Below are positions 6,496 through 14,018 of a stretch of DNA of 39,517 nt, in pieces (position 1 is the stretch's first letter; every line of letters starts with the position of its first letter). Below the pieces are notes generated by a model. That model made no database searches. It was not told where the DNA came from and saw only the letters and a list, made by a program, of their open reading frames with translations. This stretch comes from Caryophanales bacterium UBA5026. GTDB lineage: Bacteria; Bacillota_I; Bacilli_A; RF39; UBA660. The stretch covers positions 1 to 39,517 of the forward strand of contig DICM01000018.1 in the NCBI GenBank assembly GCA_002416285.1, read 5' to 3'. A program made the translations under genes and the position numbers.

Positions 6496-7882
6496 TTTAA
6501 AAGTAAGAATGATTCTTTCTAATATTCTAATTTCTATTTTGCTTGTATTTACGCTCTATTTTGTTAGTAATTATTTCTTTCAAAAGCAATTCCAAAAATA
6601 TGTCATGGTCCAACAAGCAGTTAAAAATAAAGAAATTGTGCAAGTAATTACAAATGCTTATGGGGAAAGCGGCGAAGTACCAAACATTACTTTTTTTGAA
6701 GACTTTGGGAACGATTTACTAAAGCAACATATGATTTTAACTGTATATAATGAAAAGAATGAACAGATATTTTGTATGGCATGCTCCCAAAAAGAAAGTT
6801 GTAATCATACGATCAACTCAATGAAAGATATGATGAAAAGCATGTATCCAAATTTAAAAGGAGAATATATTGAAGATAAATATGAAATCATCAAAAATGA
6901 TCAATCTTTGGGATATGTAAATTTAGGATATTTCGGACCGTTTTTTTATAATGAGAGTGATCGTAAGTTTGTTCAAACTTTTAATGATATCTTTGTTTTA
7001 ATTACGGTGTTATCTTTATTTGGATCAGTCGGATTAGGTATTTTCAGTGCTTCTAAAATCAGTAAGCCAATTATGAAAATCAAAGAGAAAACAAAACAAA
7101 TATCAGCAGGCGATTATTCAGGTAAAATCATCGTATCGAAAAGTGATACAGTGGAAATCCAGGAATTAGCAACTAGTGTAAATAGTTTAGCACGTAATTT
7201 GAATGAGCAACTCGTATTAAAAAAGAGAATGGCAGGAGATTTCACTCATGAGTTTTTAACCCCGCTTACAACTTTACAGGGAACGATCGAAGCAATGATC
7301 GATGGGATCTTTGAGGTAAGTCCAGAACGGCTACAAAATCTCAAATTAGAAGTTGAGAGACTTTCTAGAATGGTTTATGACATCGATAAATTAGTTGAGA
7401 CCAATAATCGTAGTGAATATAAAAAAGAAAAAATTAATTTAGGAGAAATTGTCGATCAGGTGTTAACAACTTTTGAGACAGAATTACATCGTAAGAAAAT
7501 CAACCTAATCTATCAAAAAAAAGATTTTTATCTTGTCGCATCTAAAGATAAGATTAGTCAGGTCGTTATTAATTTAATTTCCAATGCAATAAAATATACA
7601 AATATATGTGGTACAATTGAAATTAAGTTAGAGCAGACCACAGAAAATACTATTTTTGTGATCCGCGACACTGGAATTGGAATTAGTGAAGAGGATATTC
7701 CTTATATATTTGAATATCTCTATAAGGCCGATAAATCTCGCACTAGAGCAATGGGTGGATCAGGAATTGGATTATATGTAGTCAAGAATATTGTTGATGA
7801 TCATAATGGAACGATCGATGTAAAAAGTATTTTAAATGTGGGAACAACGTTTACAGTAATCTTACCAAATAATAAATATTAG
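6485..7882 (+). CDS. Membrane sensor histidine kinase with Cys/Met-rich extracytoplasmic domain
   Basis: This 465-residue kinase has TM1 (about 8-30), an extracytoplasmic sensor of about 130 residues, and TM2 (about 165-188). HAMP (190-243) and a HisKA box with the phosphorylated His in FTHEFLTPL (H255) follow, then the HATPase boxes NLISNAIKY, DTGIGI and GGSGIGLYV. The sensor contains C97, C100, C106 and H108, then four Met at 113, 116, 117 and 120. This compact soft-metal ligand cluster suggests Cu(I) or Ag(I) sensing, although thiol redox sensing is also possible. The H-box reads HEFLTP rather than HELRTP. The stop codon lies inside the stem of the terminator that follows. Confidence 0.93.
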   Translation: MKINLKVRMILSNILISILLVFTLYFVSNYFFQKQFQKYVMVQQAVKNKEIVQVITNAYGESGEVPNITFFEDFGNDLLKQHMILTVYNEKNEQIFCMACSQKESCNHTINSMKDMMKSMYPNLKGEYIEDKYEIIKNDQSLGYVNLGYFGPFFYNESDRKFVQTFNDIFVLITVLSLFGSVGLGIFSASKISKPIMKIKEKTKQISAGDYSGKIIVSKSDTVEIQELATSVNSLARNLNEQLVLKKRMAGDFTHEFLTPLTTLQGTIEAMIDGIFEVSPERLQNLKLEVERLSRMVYDIDKLVETNNRSEYKKEKINLGEIVDQVLTTFETELHRKKINLIYQKKDFYLVASKDKISQVVINLISNAIKYTNICGTIEIKLEQTTENTIFVIRDTGIGISEEDIPYIFEYLYKADKSRTRAMGGSGIGLYVVKNIVDDHNGTIDVKSILNVGTTFTVILPNNKY

Positions 7883-7907
7883 TGGAAATTCCTGCTAATA
7901 TTTTTTT
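7874..7907 (+). terminator. Intrinsic terminator after the two-component genes
   Basis: This is a 9-bp perfect stem (7874-7882 with 7895-7903) with a 12-nt loop and a T-run to 7907. The kinase stop codon forms the end of the 5' arm. Confidence 0.85.
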
Positions 7908-7940
7908 CTCCATAAAATCTCCATATAAAGAAATTATAAT
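7907..7940 (+). promoter_or_regulatory. Tandem TCTCCATA repeats and -10 box, candidate response-regulator promoter
   Basis: TCTCCATA occurs at 7907-7914 and 7918-7925, exactly 11 bp apart. A consensus TATAAT lies at 7935-7940. There is no good -35 box, and the repeats sit where it would be. OmpR-family regulators bind tandem repeats with a 10-11 bp step at activated promoters, so this is the best candidate site for the regulator encoded just upstream. It would drive the thioredoxin/cupredoxin genes. Confidence 0.5.
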
Positions 7941-7959
7941 GAATTGGAGGTGTTGTTCT

Positions 7960-8472
7960 ATGAATAAAAAGAATAAATTAAAAGAATTTCTTATTATCTG
8001 TGGTTTCTTTTTTGGAATTACAATAGTTATGATTCTTCTAACGAATCAGCCAACTTCCAATGATGATGTTGATATTAATGCATATAAAGCAGCTGCTCTT
8101 TATAGTAATGGTAATCTGCAAGGAGAATTAATTACTACAGATGTAAAATTATTTGAAACGATAAAAAATAGTGATCAAGTTTCAATTATTTATATCGCAA
8201 GACCAACCTGTAGTTTTTGTAATAAATTTAGTCCAATTGTCCAAGAAGTAGTGAAAGAATATGGAATCGATATTTATTACACTAATATGGATGAATGGAA
8301 TTCCTCTGATGTTAATTCAAAACTTATCTCGATAGTGAGAAACTTTCAGGGGACACCAACTATACTAATTATGTATAAAGGTCGTCAAGTGGATACTTTA
8401 GTTGGATATACGGAAAAAGAAAATTTTGTTAATTTCCTAAAGAGTCATGAATTGATTAATAAGTCTTTATAA
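7960..8472 (+). CDS. Membrane-anchored thioredoxin-fold protein (CSFC)
   Basis: This 170-residue protein has an N-terminal hydrophobic anchor (about 10-28) and an extracytoplasmic thioredoxin fold. The active site CSFC (C84, C87) sits in YIARPTCSFCNKFSP, and the cis-Pro loop is GTPTIL. It probably handles disulfides outside the cell, where copper damages protein thiols. The ATG at 7960 is chosen because GGAGG precedes it and the hydrophobic anchor follows directly. An upstream in-frame start overlaps the kinase stop and terminator. It heads the four-gene operon 7960-10980. CSFC differs from CGPC of thioredoxin and CPHC of DsbA, so the direction of the reaction is unknown. Confidence 0.85.
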   Translation: MNKKNKLKEFLIICGFFFGITIVMILLTNQPTSNDDVDINAYKAAALYSNGNLQGELITTDVKLFETIKNSDQVSIIYIARPTCSFCNKFSPIVQEVVKEYGIDIYYTNMDEWNSSDVNSKLISIVRNFQGTPTILIMYKGRQVDTLVGYTEKENFVNFLKSHELINKSL

Positions 8473-8481
8473 GGTGGTAAA

Positions 8482-9789
8482 ATGAAAACAATTTATGTAA
8501 AAGTAGAAGGTATGACTTGTGATCATTGTAAGTCTAAAATAAAAAATGTATTAGAAAAAGTAGATTTTATAAATTCAGTAACTTTTGATGGCCATATTGC
8601 AAAAGTGGATTATAAAGGAAAATTAAATAAAAATAATATTATTAAAATCATTCAAGATCTCGATTATTATACGGATCTAAAAATGATTTCAGAAAATAAA
8701 AAATCACTTCAAAGAACAATGACATTTGGTGAATTTAGTAAAATTATAGGTATCGTCCTACTCATTGCTTTTGTTTTTGATAAGCTGTTTGGATTTAATC
8801 TATTTAATATGATACCGCTTATCGATAGTAAAACAACATATGCGATGTTATTTGTAACAGGATTACTTACGAGTATTCACTGTGTCTCCATGTGTGGAGC
8901 AATTAATTTGATTGCCAGTACCTCAGTTTCTAAAAATTTAAAAAAACCGATTCTATATAACTTAGGACGATTGATTTCCTATACTTTGCTTGGTGGTATC
9001 GTTGGAACACTAGGAAGTATTTTTGAGGTCAATGCTTTTGCCCAAGGTTTAATTATTCTAATTGCAGCTATCTTTATGTTTCTTATGGCTTTAAATATGA
9101 TGGGTGTGCTTAATTTTTCAGTAAAATTAAAAATGCCTAAAGTAGTTGGAAAGGTGAAAAACAAAGGGGCTTTTGTAATTGGTATCTTAAATGGTTTTAT
9201 GCCATGTGGGCCACTTCAAGCAATGCAGGTATATGCATTATCAACCGGATCATTTTTCTATGGAGCTTTATCCATGTTTCTCTTTTGTTTAGGGACAATT
9301 CCATTAATGCTATTTGTTGGACTTATATCTAACTTTTTAAATAGAGAAAATAGAAAAATCATTAATAAGATTTCAACTATCTTAATATTACTACTTTCAG
9401 TAGTCATGTTGAACCGAGGTTTACTTAGTATGGGAATTGATGTCTCATCAGTCTTTCAACCAAATTATGATAATTATTTAAGAAGTGAAGTATCTGATGA
9501 CTATCAAACGATCGAATTTGATTTAACATATAGTGGGTATAAGGATATTGTTGTTCAAAAGGGCAAAAAAGTGCGGATGATTATTAATGTAACAAGTAAT
9601 TCTTTAACAGGCTGTAATAATGCAATTCGAATAGCTGCCTTTGGAATTACTGCTGATTTGCACGTAGGCATTAACGTAATTGAATTCACACCAAATAAAA
9701 CCGGAACATTTACTTATACCTGTTGGATGGGGATGATTAGAAATACAATTGTTGTTGTTGATAATATTGAAAATTTAGGAGGGAAATAA
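8482..9789 (+). CDS. HMA - TauE/SafE-like membrane - cupredoxin fusion protein
   Basis: This 435-residue protein has three parts. Residues 1-65 form an HMA domain with GMTCDHC (C13, C16). Residues about 75-320 form a polytopic membrane unit of the sulfite-exporter TauE/SafE/DsbD-like group, with CVSMCG (C134, C138) and MPCGPLQ (C242). The C-terminus (about 345-430) is a cupredoxin-like beta domain with possible copper ligands C378, H394, C414 and M416/M418 in CWMGM. The layout suggests copper taken by HMA, passed through or across the membrane, and held by an external cupredoxin, or a thiol relay. AAGGTGG precedes the ATG. The stop overlaps the next start by one base. Related fusions are annotated in clostridia only as sulfite exporters; the substrate is not established. 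Confidence 0.82.
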   Translation: MKTIYVKVEGMTCDHCKSKIKNVLEKVDFINSVTFDGHIAKVDYKGKLNKNNIIKIIQDLDYYTDLKMISENKKSLQRTMTFGEFSKIIGIVLLIAFVFDKLFGFNLFNMIPLIDSKTTYAMLFVTGLLTSIHCVSMCGAINLIASTSVSKNLKKPILYNLGRLISYTLLGGIVGTLGSIFEVNAFAQGLIILIAAIFMFLMALNMMGVLNFSVKLKMPKVVGKVKNKGAFVIGILNGFMPCGPLQAMQVYALSTGSFFYGALSMFLFCLGTIPLMLFVGLISNFLNRENRKIINKISTILILLLSVVMLNRGLLSMGIDVSSVFQPNYDNYLRSEVSDDYQTIEFDLTYSGYKDIVVQKGKKVRMIINVTSNSLTGCNNAIRIAAFGITADLHVGINVIEFTPNKTGTFTYTCWMGMIRNTIVVVDNIENLGGK

Positions 9790-10286
9790 TGTTTAATAAG
9801 AAAATAAAATATGCTGGTTTTTTATTTTTATTAGCTATTGTTTTTAGTTTGACAGGTTGTACAAAAGAAAAAGAAGAAAGTAAAAATAAAATTATTGAGG
9901 TTTCATCTGGAAGTGATATCGTAATTAAAACAGATGAAATAACTGAGAATGCGACATTTTATAATTATGATGCGGATGGTGTTACAATTCAAATCTTTGC
10001 GGTAAAAGCGACGGATGGAACGGTTCGTATTGCTTTTAACACTTGTGGGGCTTGTAATCCTTCACCAATGGCTTTCTTTGTTCAACATGGAGACTATTTT
10101 GAATGTCAAAATTGTAAAAATAGATTTCATCGAGATGAAATAGGATTGAAAAAATCATTTGGGTGTTCCCCGATTGCTATTTTAAATGATGATAAAGAGT
10201 TTAGTGGAAATACTATAACAATAAAGAGTACATTTATAGAGACTTATAAACAAAAATTTGAATCGATAAATATTTATACAAATTAA
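9789..10286 (+). CDS. DUF2318 lipoprotein with Cys-rich metal-binding motif
   Basis: This 165-residue protein has a lipobox (LTGC, lipidated Cys at 24) and a DUF2318 core. The core contains FNTCGACNPS, an FECQNCKNRFH segment and a later GCSP. The two CxxC pairs plus His and Cys make a likely metal or Fe-S site. The family is usually found with membrane proteins of metal (often iron or copper) transport and with thioredoxin-like partners, as here. It starts at the last base of the preceding stop codon, so translation is coupled. No enzymatic activity is known to me for the family. Confidence 0.8.
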   Translation: MFNKKIKYAGFLFLLAIVFSLTGCTKEKEESKNKIIEVSSGSDIVIKTDEITENATFYNYDADGVTIQIFAVKATDGTVRIAFNTCGACNPSPMAFFVQHGDYFECQNCKNRFHRDEIGLKKSFGCSPIAILNDDKEFSGNTITIKSTFIETYKQKFESINIYTN

Positions 10287-10296
10287 GGAGAATAAT

Positions 10297-10980
10297 ATGG
10301 AAAAGAAAAAATTAAGAATACTTATACTAGGATCAATTTTAATAATTGGTCTTGCATTAGGAGTATATCAAGCAATTCGTGTCAATAATAGAGAATCTGA
10401 CGCAATAAAATTTAAGACTGAATATGAAAGTATTAACGGACAAGAAAATAGTTCAAATAAAAATTATGCGATATTAGATATTAATAAGGATAATCCAATG
10501 ATTTATGCTGATTACGATAAAGTTTTTGAAGTTTTAAATGGAACTGGTATAATTTTCTTTGGTTTTAAAGAATGTCCATGGTGTAGAACTGCAATACCAG
10601 TACTACTTGAGGCAGCTAAAGAAATAGGAATCGATAAGATTTATTATTTAAATAACTTAGATAGTAGAGATGTAAAAAAATTGGAGAATGGGCAGATCAT
10701 TACTGAAAAAGAAGGAACTTCCGAGTATTATAAATTATTAGATAAACTTGGAACTGAATATACAGAGGAGTATACTGGACTTGATGATGCTTCTATTAGA
10801 AGGCTCTATTTCCCAACTGTTTTAGTAGTAAAAGATGGAAAAATTATAAGTTCTATTGTTGGAACAGTTGATAGTCAAACTGATCCATATGTGTCATTAA
10901 CTGAATCTCAAAAAAATGAGCTTAAGAATAATTATATTGAGAATATGAAAAAAACTTTACTTTGTGATCAAAGTTGCTAA
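10297..10980 (+). CDS. Membrane-anchored thioredoxin-fold protein (CPWC)
   Basis: This 227-residue protein has an N-terminal anchor (about 7-25) and an external thioredoxin-like domain with CPWC (C93, C96) in FFGFKECPWCRTAIP. The cis-Pro loop YFPTVLVV follows at about 170. An insert of some 40 residues separates the active site from the cis-Pro region. C-terminal CDQSC adds two further Cys. AAGGAG precedes the ATG. It is the second such protein in the operon, with a different active-site dipeptide from the first (SF against PW), so the two may have opposite or sequential redox roles. Confidence 0.82.
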   Translation: MEKKKLRILILGSILIIGLALGVYQAIRVNNRESDAIKFKTEYESINGQENSSNKNYAILDINKDNPMIYADYDKVFEVLNGTGIIFFGFKECPWCRTAIPVLLEAAKEIGIDKIYYLNNLDSRDVKKLENGQIITEKEGTSEYYKLLDKLGTEYTEEYTGLDDASIRRLYFPTVLVVKDGKIISSIVGTVDSQTDPYVSLTESQKNELKNNYIENMKKTLLCDQSC

Positions 10981-11007
10981 AAGACTGTTATTTTTTAACA
11001 GTCTTTT
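10979..11007. terminator. Bidirectional intrinsic terminator
   Basis: This is a 12-bp perfect stem (10979-10990 with 10996-11007) with a T loop, starting with A's and ending with T's on both strands. It overlaps the stop codons of the genes converging on it. Confidence 0.85.
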
Positions 11008-11962
11008 CTATACAGTTTTTTGTGTTGATATTTAATTTTACTAGATTTCCATAGGTATCTTCACGAAATTGTCCAATTAAAATATCCGTATCATTGGTAA
11101 GTTTTATAAACTTTATAACATACATCTCATTATTGAAAGTTTTAAATTTAATTATTTTTATATTATTTTCCAGTGAAGTAGGATACTTTTCTTTTACTAA
11201 ATGACACCACTGTCCATATTCGATATCAATTATATTTTCGGCTGAGTATGCCCAACCGTGATAGGGAGCGCATAAATATACTTCTGGATATAAAACGATG
11301 TCACTTATTTTGTATTGTTCTTTTGTTTTTTTTACTGATAAATATCCATAGTAATATTGGAATGCCCCAGCATTATTTTTCGTACCTTCAATCGTTTCTA
11401 TTTCAATTAGGTATTTTTTCTCTGACGAATTATTTACTATTTCAATTAATTTCAATAAATTTAGATGGAGTATATTTGAGAATGATTTATGATAACTGTT
11501 GTAGTCTATTTTCTGTTGATAATCCTTTGATAGAAAATTGTAAGTAATCATATATGGAGTACTTCCATATCCAAGGCTTCCGCAACCTGCACCTAAGTTT
11601 TTTTCCAAAGTGTAAGCTTCTCTAAGAATACTATAATAATAAAGAATCATGTTGGTTGGATTAGAAAAGATATCATCGTTCAAATGTACTTCAGTGTAGT
11701 TTTCAGTAGTACTGTTACTATTCAGTATATCAGTAACATCACGAGTATTGATAATTGGCTGATTTGATGGTCTGAAAAATGTTTCATAATTCTCTTTTGA
11801 AGTTTCTAATGGTTGCTCAGAATGATTCTTGTTGACGATTGCTATTGTTGCTCCCAGAAAATATTGTTGTTTTTTCTCTGTTTGAAATATTTCCCAAAGT
11901 ACGAATAAGGAAGAAAAAATAATAATCACATATAAAATTGTTCTTTCTGTTATTTTTCGCAT
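10988..11962 (-). CDS. Uncharacterised membrane-anchored protein
   Basis: This is a 324-residue protein I do not recognise. It has one N-terminal hydrophobic segment (about 8-23, ILYVIIIFSSLFVLW) followed by a hydrophilic, probably extracytoplasmic domain of about 290 residues that is rich in Asn, Tyr and Lys. Only two Cys appear mid-sequence (one in GAGCGSLG, one in YLCAPYHGWAYSAE), with another near the C-terminus. The minus-strand AGGTGAACTT before the ATG supports the start. It stands alone between convergent and divergent neighbours, sharing a terminator with the copper/redox operon. No function is proposed. Confidence 0.7.
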   Translation of the reverse strand: MRKITERTILYVIIIFSSLFVLWEIFQTEKKQQYFLGATIAIVNKNHSEQPLETSKENYETFFRPSNQPIINTRDVTDILNSNSTTENYTEVHLNDDIFSNPTNMILYYYSILREAYTLEKNLGAGCGSLGYGSTPYMITYNFLSKDYQQKIDYNSYHKSFSNILHLNLLKLIEIVNNSSEKKYLIEIETIEGTKNNAGAFQYYYGYLSVKKTKEQYKISDIVLYPEVYLCAPYHGWAYSAENIIDIEYGQWCHLVKEKYPTSLENNIKIIKFKTFNNEMYVIKFIKLTNDTDILIGQFREDTYGNLVKLNINTKNCIEKTVKK

Positions 11963-12076
11963 AAGTTCACCTAATATAGTGTATTTATCTCGGTCATTAT
12001 TATTAGGATTTCCTATATTTATGTAAAATTTTATTTAGATATTATCTTTGTAAAAGATAATTAGAGGATATATACT

Positions 12077-12105
12077 TTGTATTATTAGTATGCTATGATT
12101 AAAAT
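12077..12105 (+). promoter_or_regulatory. SigA-type promoter of the DUF4256 gene
   Basis: TTGTAT at 12077-12082, a 17-bp spacer, and TAAAAT at 12100-12105. It lies 39 bp before the start codon. Confidence 0.6.
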
Positions 12106-12144
12106 AGAGAGATTTATAAGACGATGAGATAAGGAGGTTATGAT

Positions 12145-12705
12145 ATGGAGAATAGAGAATTAAGGAAAGAAGAGACAGAAAAACTTCTTAACATATTGAA
12201 AGAACGTTTTGAAAAAAATCATCATCGCCATAATGAGATTTTATGGATTGATGTTGAAAATAAATTAATAAATAATGAGGAAAACTTGTGGACACTTTAT
12301 CAAATGGAACAAACTGGAGGAGAACCAGATGTTATTCGTTATGATAATGATTTAGATAAATATGTTTTTTATGATTGTTCAGCAGAAAGTCCGGTAGGGC
12401 GAAGAGGGTTATGTTATGACCATCAAGCTTTAGAGACCAGAAAAGAACATAAACCTATAGATAGCGCTATTAATATGGCGGAAAGTATGGGGATTGAAAT
12501 ATTAACAGAAGATCAGTATCGAGAATTACAAAAGCTTGGACAGTTTGATAGCAAGACTTCAAGTTGGTTAACAACCCCTACTGAAATTAGAGAACTAGGA
12601 GGAGCTATATTTGGTGATTTTCGTTATGGGAAAACATTCATTTACCATAATGGAGCGGAATCCTATTATTCCTCTAGAGGATTTCGTGGATTTATAATGA
12701 TTTAG
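12145..12705 (+). CDS. DUF4256 family protein
   Basis: This soluble protein of 186 residues matches the DUF4256 pattern: LKERFEKNHHRH near the N-terminus, a TGGEPDVI segment, and FYDCSAESPVGRRGLCYDHQALE. It ends with DFRYGKTFIYHNGAESYYSSRGFRG. AAGGAGG lies ahead of the ATG. The protein is strongly acidic/aromatic, without membrane segments or a signal peptide. The function of the family is unknown to me. It begins a small set of short accessory genes (DUF4256, Imm5-like, DUF1801). Confidence 0.85.
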   Translation: MENRELRKEETEKLLNILKERFEKNHHRHNEILWIDVENKLINNEENLWTLYQMEQTGGEPDVIRYDNDLDKYVFYDCSAESPVGRRGLCYDHQALETRKEHKPIDSAINMAESMGIEILTEDQYRELQKLGQFDSKTSSWLTTPTEIRELGGAIFGDFRYGKTFIYHNGAESYYSSRGFRGFIMI

Positions 12706-12800
12706 ATGACTATTTTGATTTTAAAAAGAAATTTTCATACTATTTTTATGAAAAAATTACTATGTCATATTATAAATAGTATTTACTGAAAGGAGATTCT

Positions 12801-13331
12801 ATGAAAAAATTAAGAAAGATGTTAGGGGATTATGATGATGATCATATTATAGAGCTTATGAATTTAATTGAGACACAAAGTAAAGAAACCATTGCTAAGT
12901 GGTGCTTAGATTATGCAGAAAGCAAAATTTTACCAATATATCAAAAATATTATCCGACTGACAATAGACCTAAAATGGCATTAGATGCTTCTAGGGACTG
13001 GTTTAATGGTTTAAAGAAACTTCCAGAGGTGAAAAATATAATTTTAAATGAGTGTCACCAAGCAGCTCGTGAAGCAGAGGACTATCCAGCAGCACAAGCT
13101 GCAGCGAGGGCTCTTGGACAAGCCGCAGCCTGTTTTCACACGCCAACACATTCTCTTGGAATCGCATTCTATGGCGGAGCAGCCATTGCCTATGATCAAC
13201 TTGGAATTGAAGCAAGCTTAGAAGAATATGAAACATTAGCCCGTGAAGAAGTAATTCAAATGACAGAGGAACTGAAGAAAATTGCAGTGGAAAATGAACC
13301 AAATAAGGTAAAAATTAACTGGCACTGTTAA
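12801..13331 (+). CDS. Imm5-like putative immunity protein
   Basis: This 176-residue all-helical soluble protein has an Ala-rich centre (AAREAEDYPAAQAAARALGQAAACFHTPTHS, about 88-119) followed by LGIAFYGGAAIAYDQLG. This is the pattern of Imm-5-like "putative immunity protein" families in Bacillota. Such proteins are predicted antidotes to polymorphic toxins, but no toxin gene is next to it. Homologues are often found alone, so immunity remains a family-level guess. AAAGGAG precedes the ATG. A hairpin (12730-12739 with 12747-12758, with two extra A's) lies in the gap upstream. Confidence 0.75.
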   Translation: MKKLRKMLGDYDDDHIIELMNLIETQSKETIAKWCLDYAESKILPIYQKYYPTDNRPKMALDASRDWFNGLKKLPEVKNIILNECHQAAREAEDYPAAQAAARALGQAAACFHTPTHSLGIAFYGGAAIAYDQLGIEASLEEYETLAREEVIQMTEELKKIAVENEPNKVKINWHC

Positions 13332-13423
13332 ATATGTTGCGTATGACAAATAAAGTGAAATACAGCAATTCCCCAAAAGCATGATCATGAAATTTTGTGA
13401 AAATTAAGAGAAAGAGGTTATTT

Positions 13424-13771
13424 ATGGAGTATAAAGTTAAGACTGTTGATGAATATATTAACCAATATAATGGGGAGATTAAGGAGCGATTACAAAATAT
13501 TAGAAAAGCGATATTAAAGGTTGACCCATCATTGGAAGAAAGAGTGAGGTGGCAAATGCCTACCTTTTGGAAAAAATATAATGTCATTCATTTTGCTGTT
13601 ACTAAAAATCATATCGGTATCTATCCTGCTCCAGAAGCTATAATCCAGTTTTCAGATGAATTAAAAGATTACAAAACATTTAAAGGAACAATTCAATTTC
13701 CTCATAGTAAACCTATTCCATATGATTTGATTAGTAAAATAGTAGAATTTAATCTAGGAAAATTACATTAA
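13424..13771 (+). CDS. DUF1801 / YdhG-like protein
   Basis: This 115-residue protein has the DUF1801 layout: VDEYINQYNGEIKERLQNIRKAI, then RWQMPTFWKKYNVIHFAV, a GIYPAPEAI segment and GTIQFPHSKPIPYDLI at the end. The fold is of the YdhG/frataxin-like group. Bacillus members have been proposed to help iron delivery, but a role here is not shown. The ATG at 13424 has AGAGG at optimal spacing; an upstream in-frame GTG at 13397 lacks one. It is followed by a terminator. Confidence 0.82.
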   Translation: MEYKVKTVDEYINQYNGEIKERLQNIRKAILKVDPSLEERVRWQMPTFWKKYNVIHFAVTKNHIGIYPAPEAIIQFSDELKDYKTFKGTIQFPHSKPIPYDLISKIVEFNLGKLH

Positions 13772-13834
13772 AAATTATCTGATTGAACGTTTAAAATGTC
13801 CAGTCTAATTAGATCAAGTTTTAAATAAATGAAG

Positions 13835-13867
13835 CAAGCTGTACTTTTTCTACACCTTGTTTTTTTT
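13835..13867 (+). terminator. Intrinsic terminator after the DUF1801 gene
   Basis: Arms 13835-13843 and 13851-13859 pair over 9 positions with one C-C mismatch. They are followed by eight T's (13860-13867). Beyond it, TTGATT (13923-13928) and AATAAT (13945-13950) form a weak candidate promoter for uvrB. Confidence 0.75.
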
Positions 13868-14018
13868 AGGGAAGAATGTTAAAATAAATTGAATTAAAAG
13901 ACTTAAATATTAATTCTACTATTTGATTTAAAAACGTAAGATAAAATAATTTTTGAAAAATTGGATAGCTAGTGATTACAAATTAGTATTTATAGTAATA
14001 TCTGAAGGGAGAGAAGAA

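Noticed and set aside
12801..13331. Toxin-immunity module around the Imm5-like gene
   Set aside because: No polymorphic toxin, RHS or LXG gene lies nearby; the flanking DUF4256 and DUF1801 genes are not toxins.
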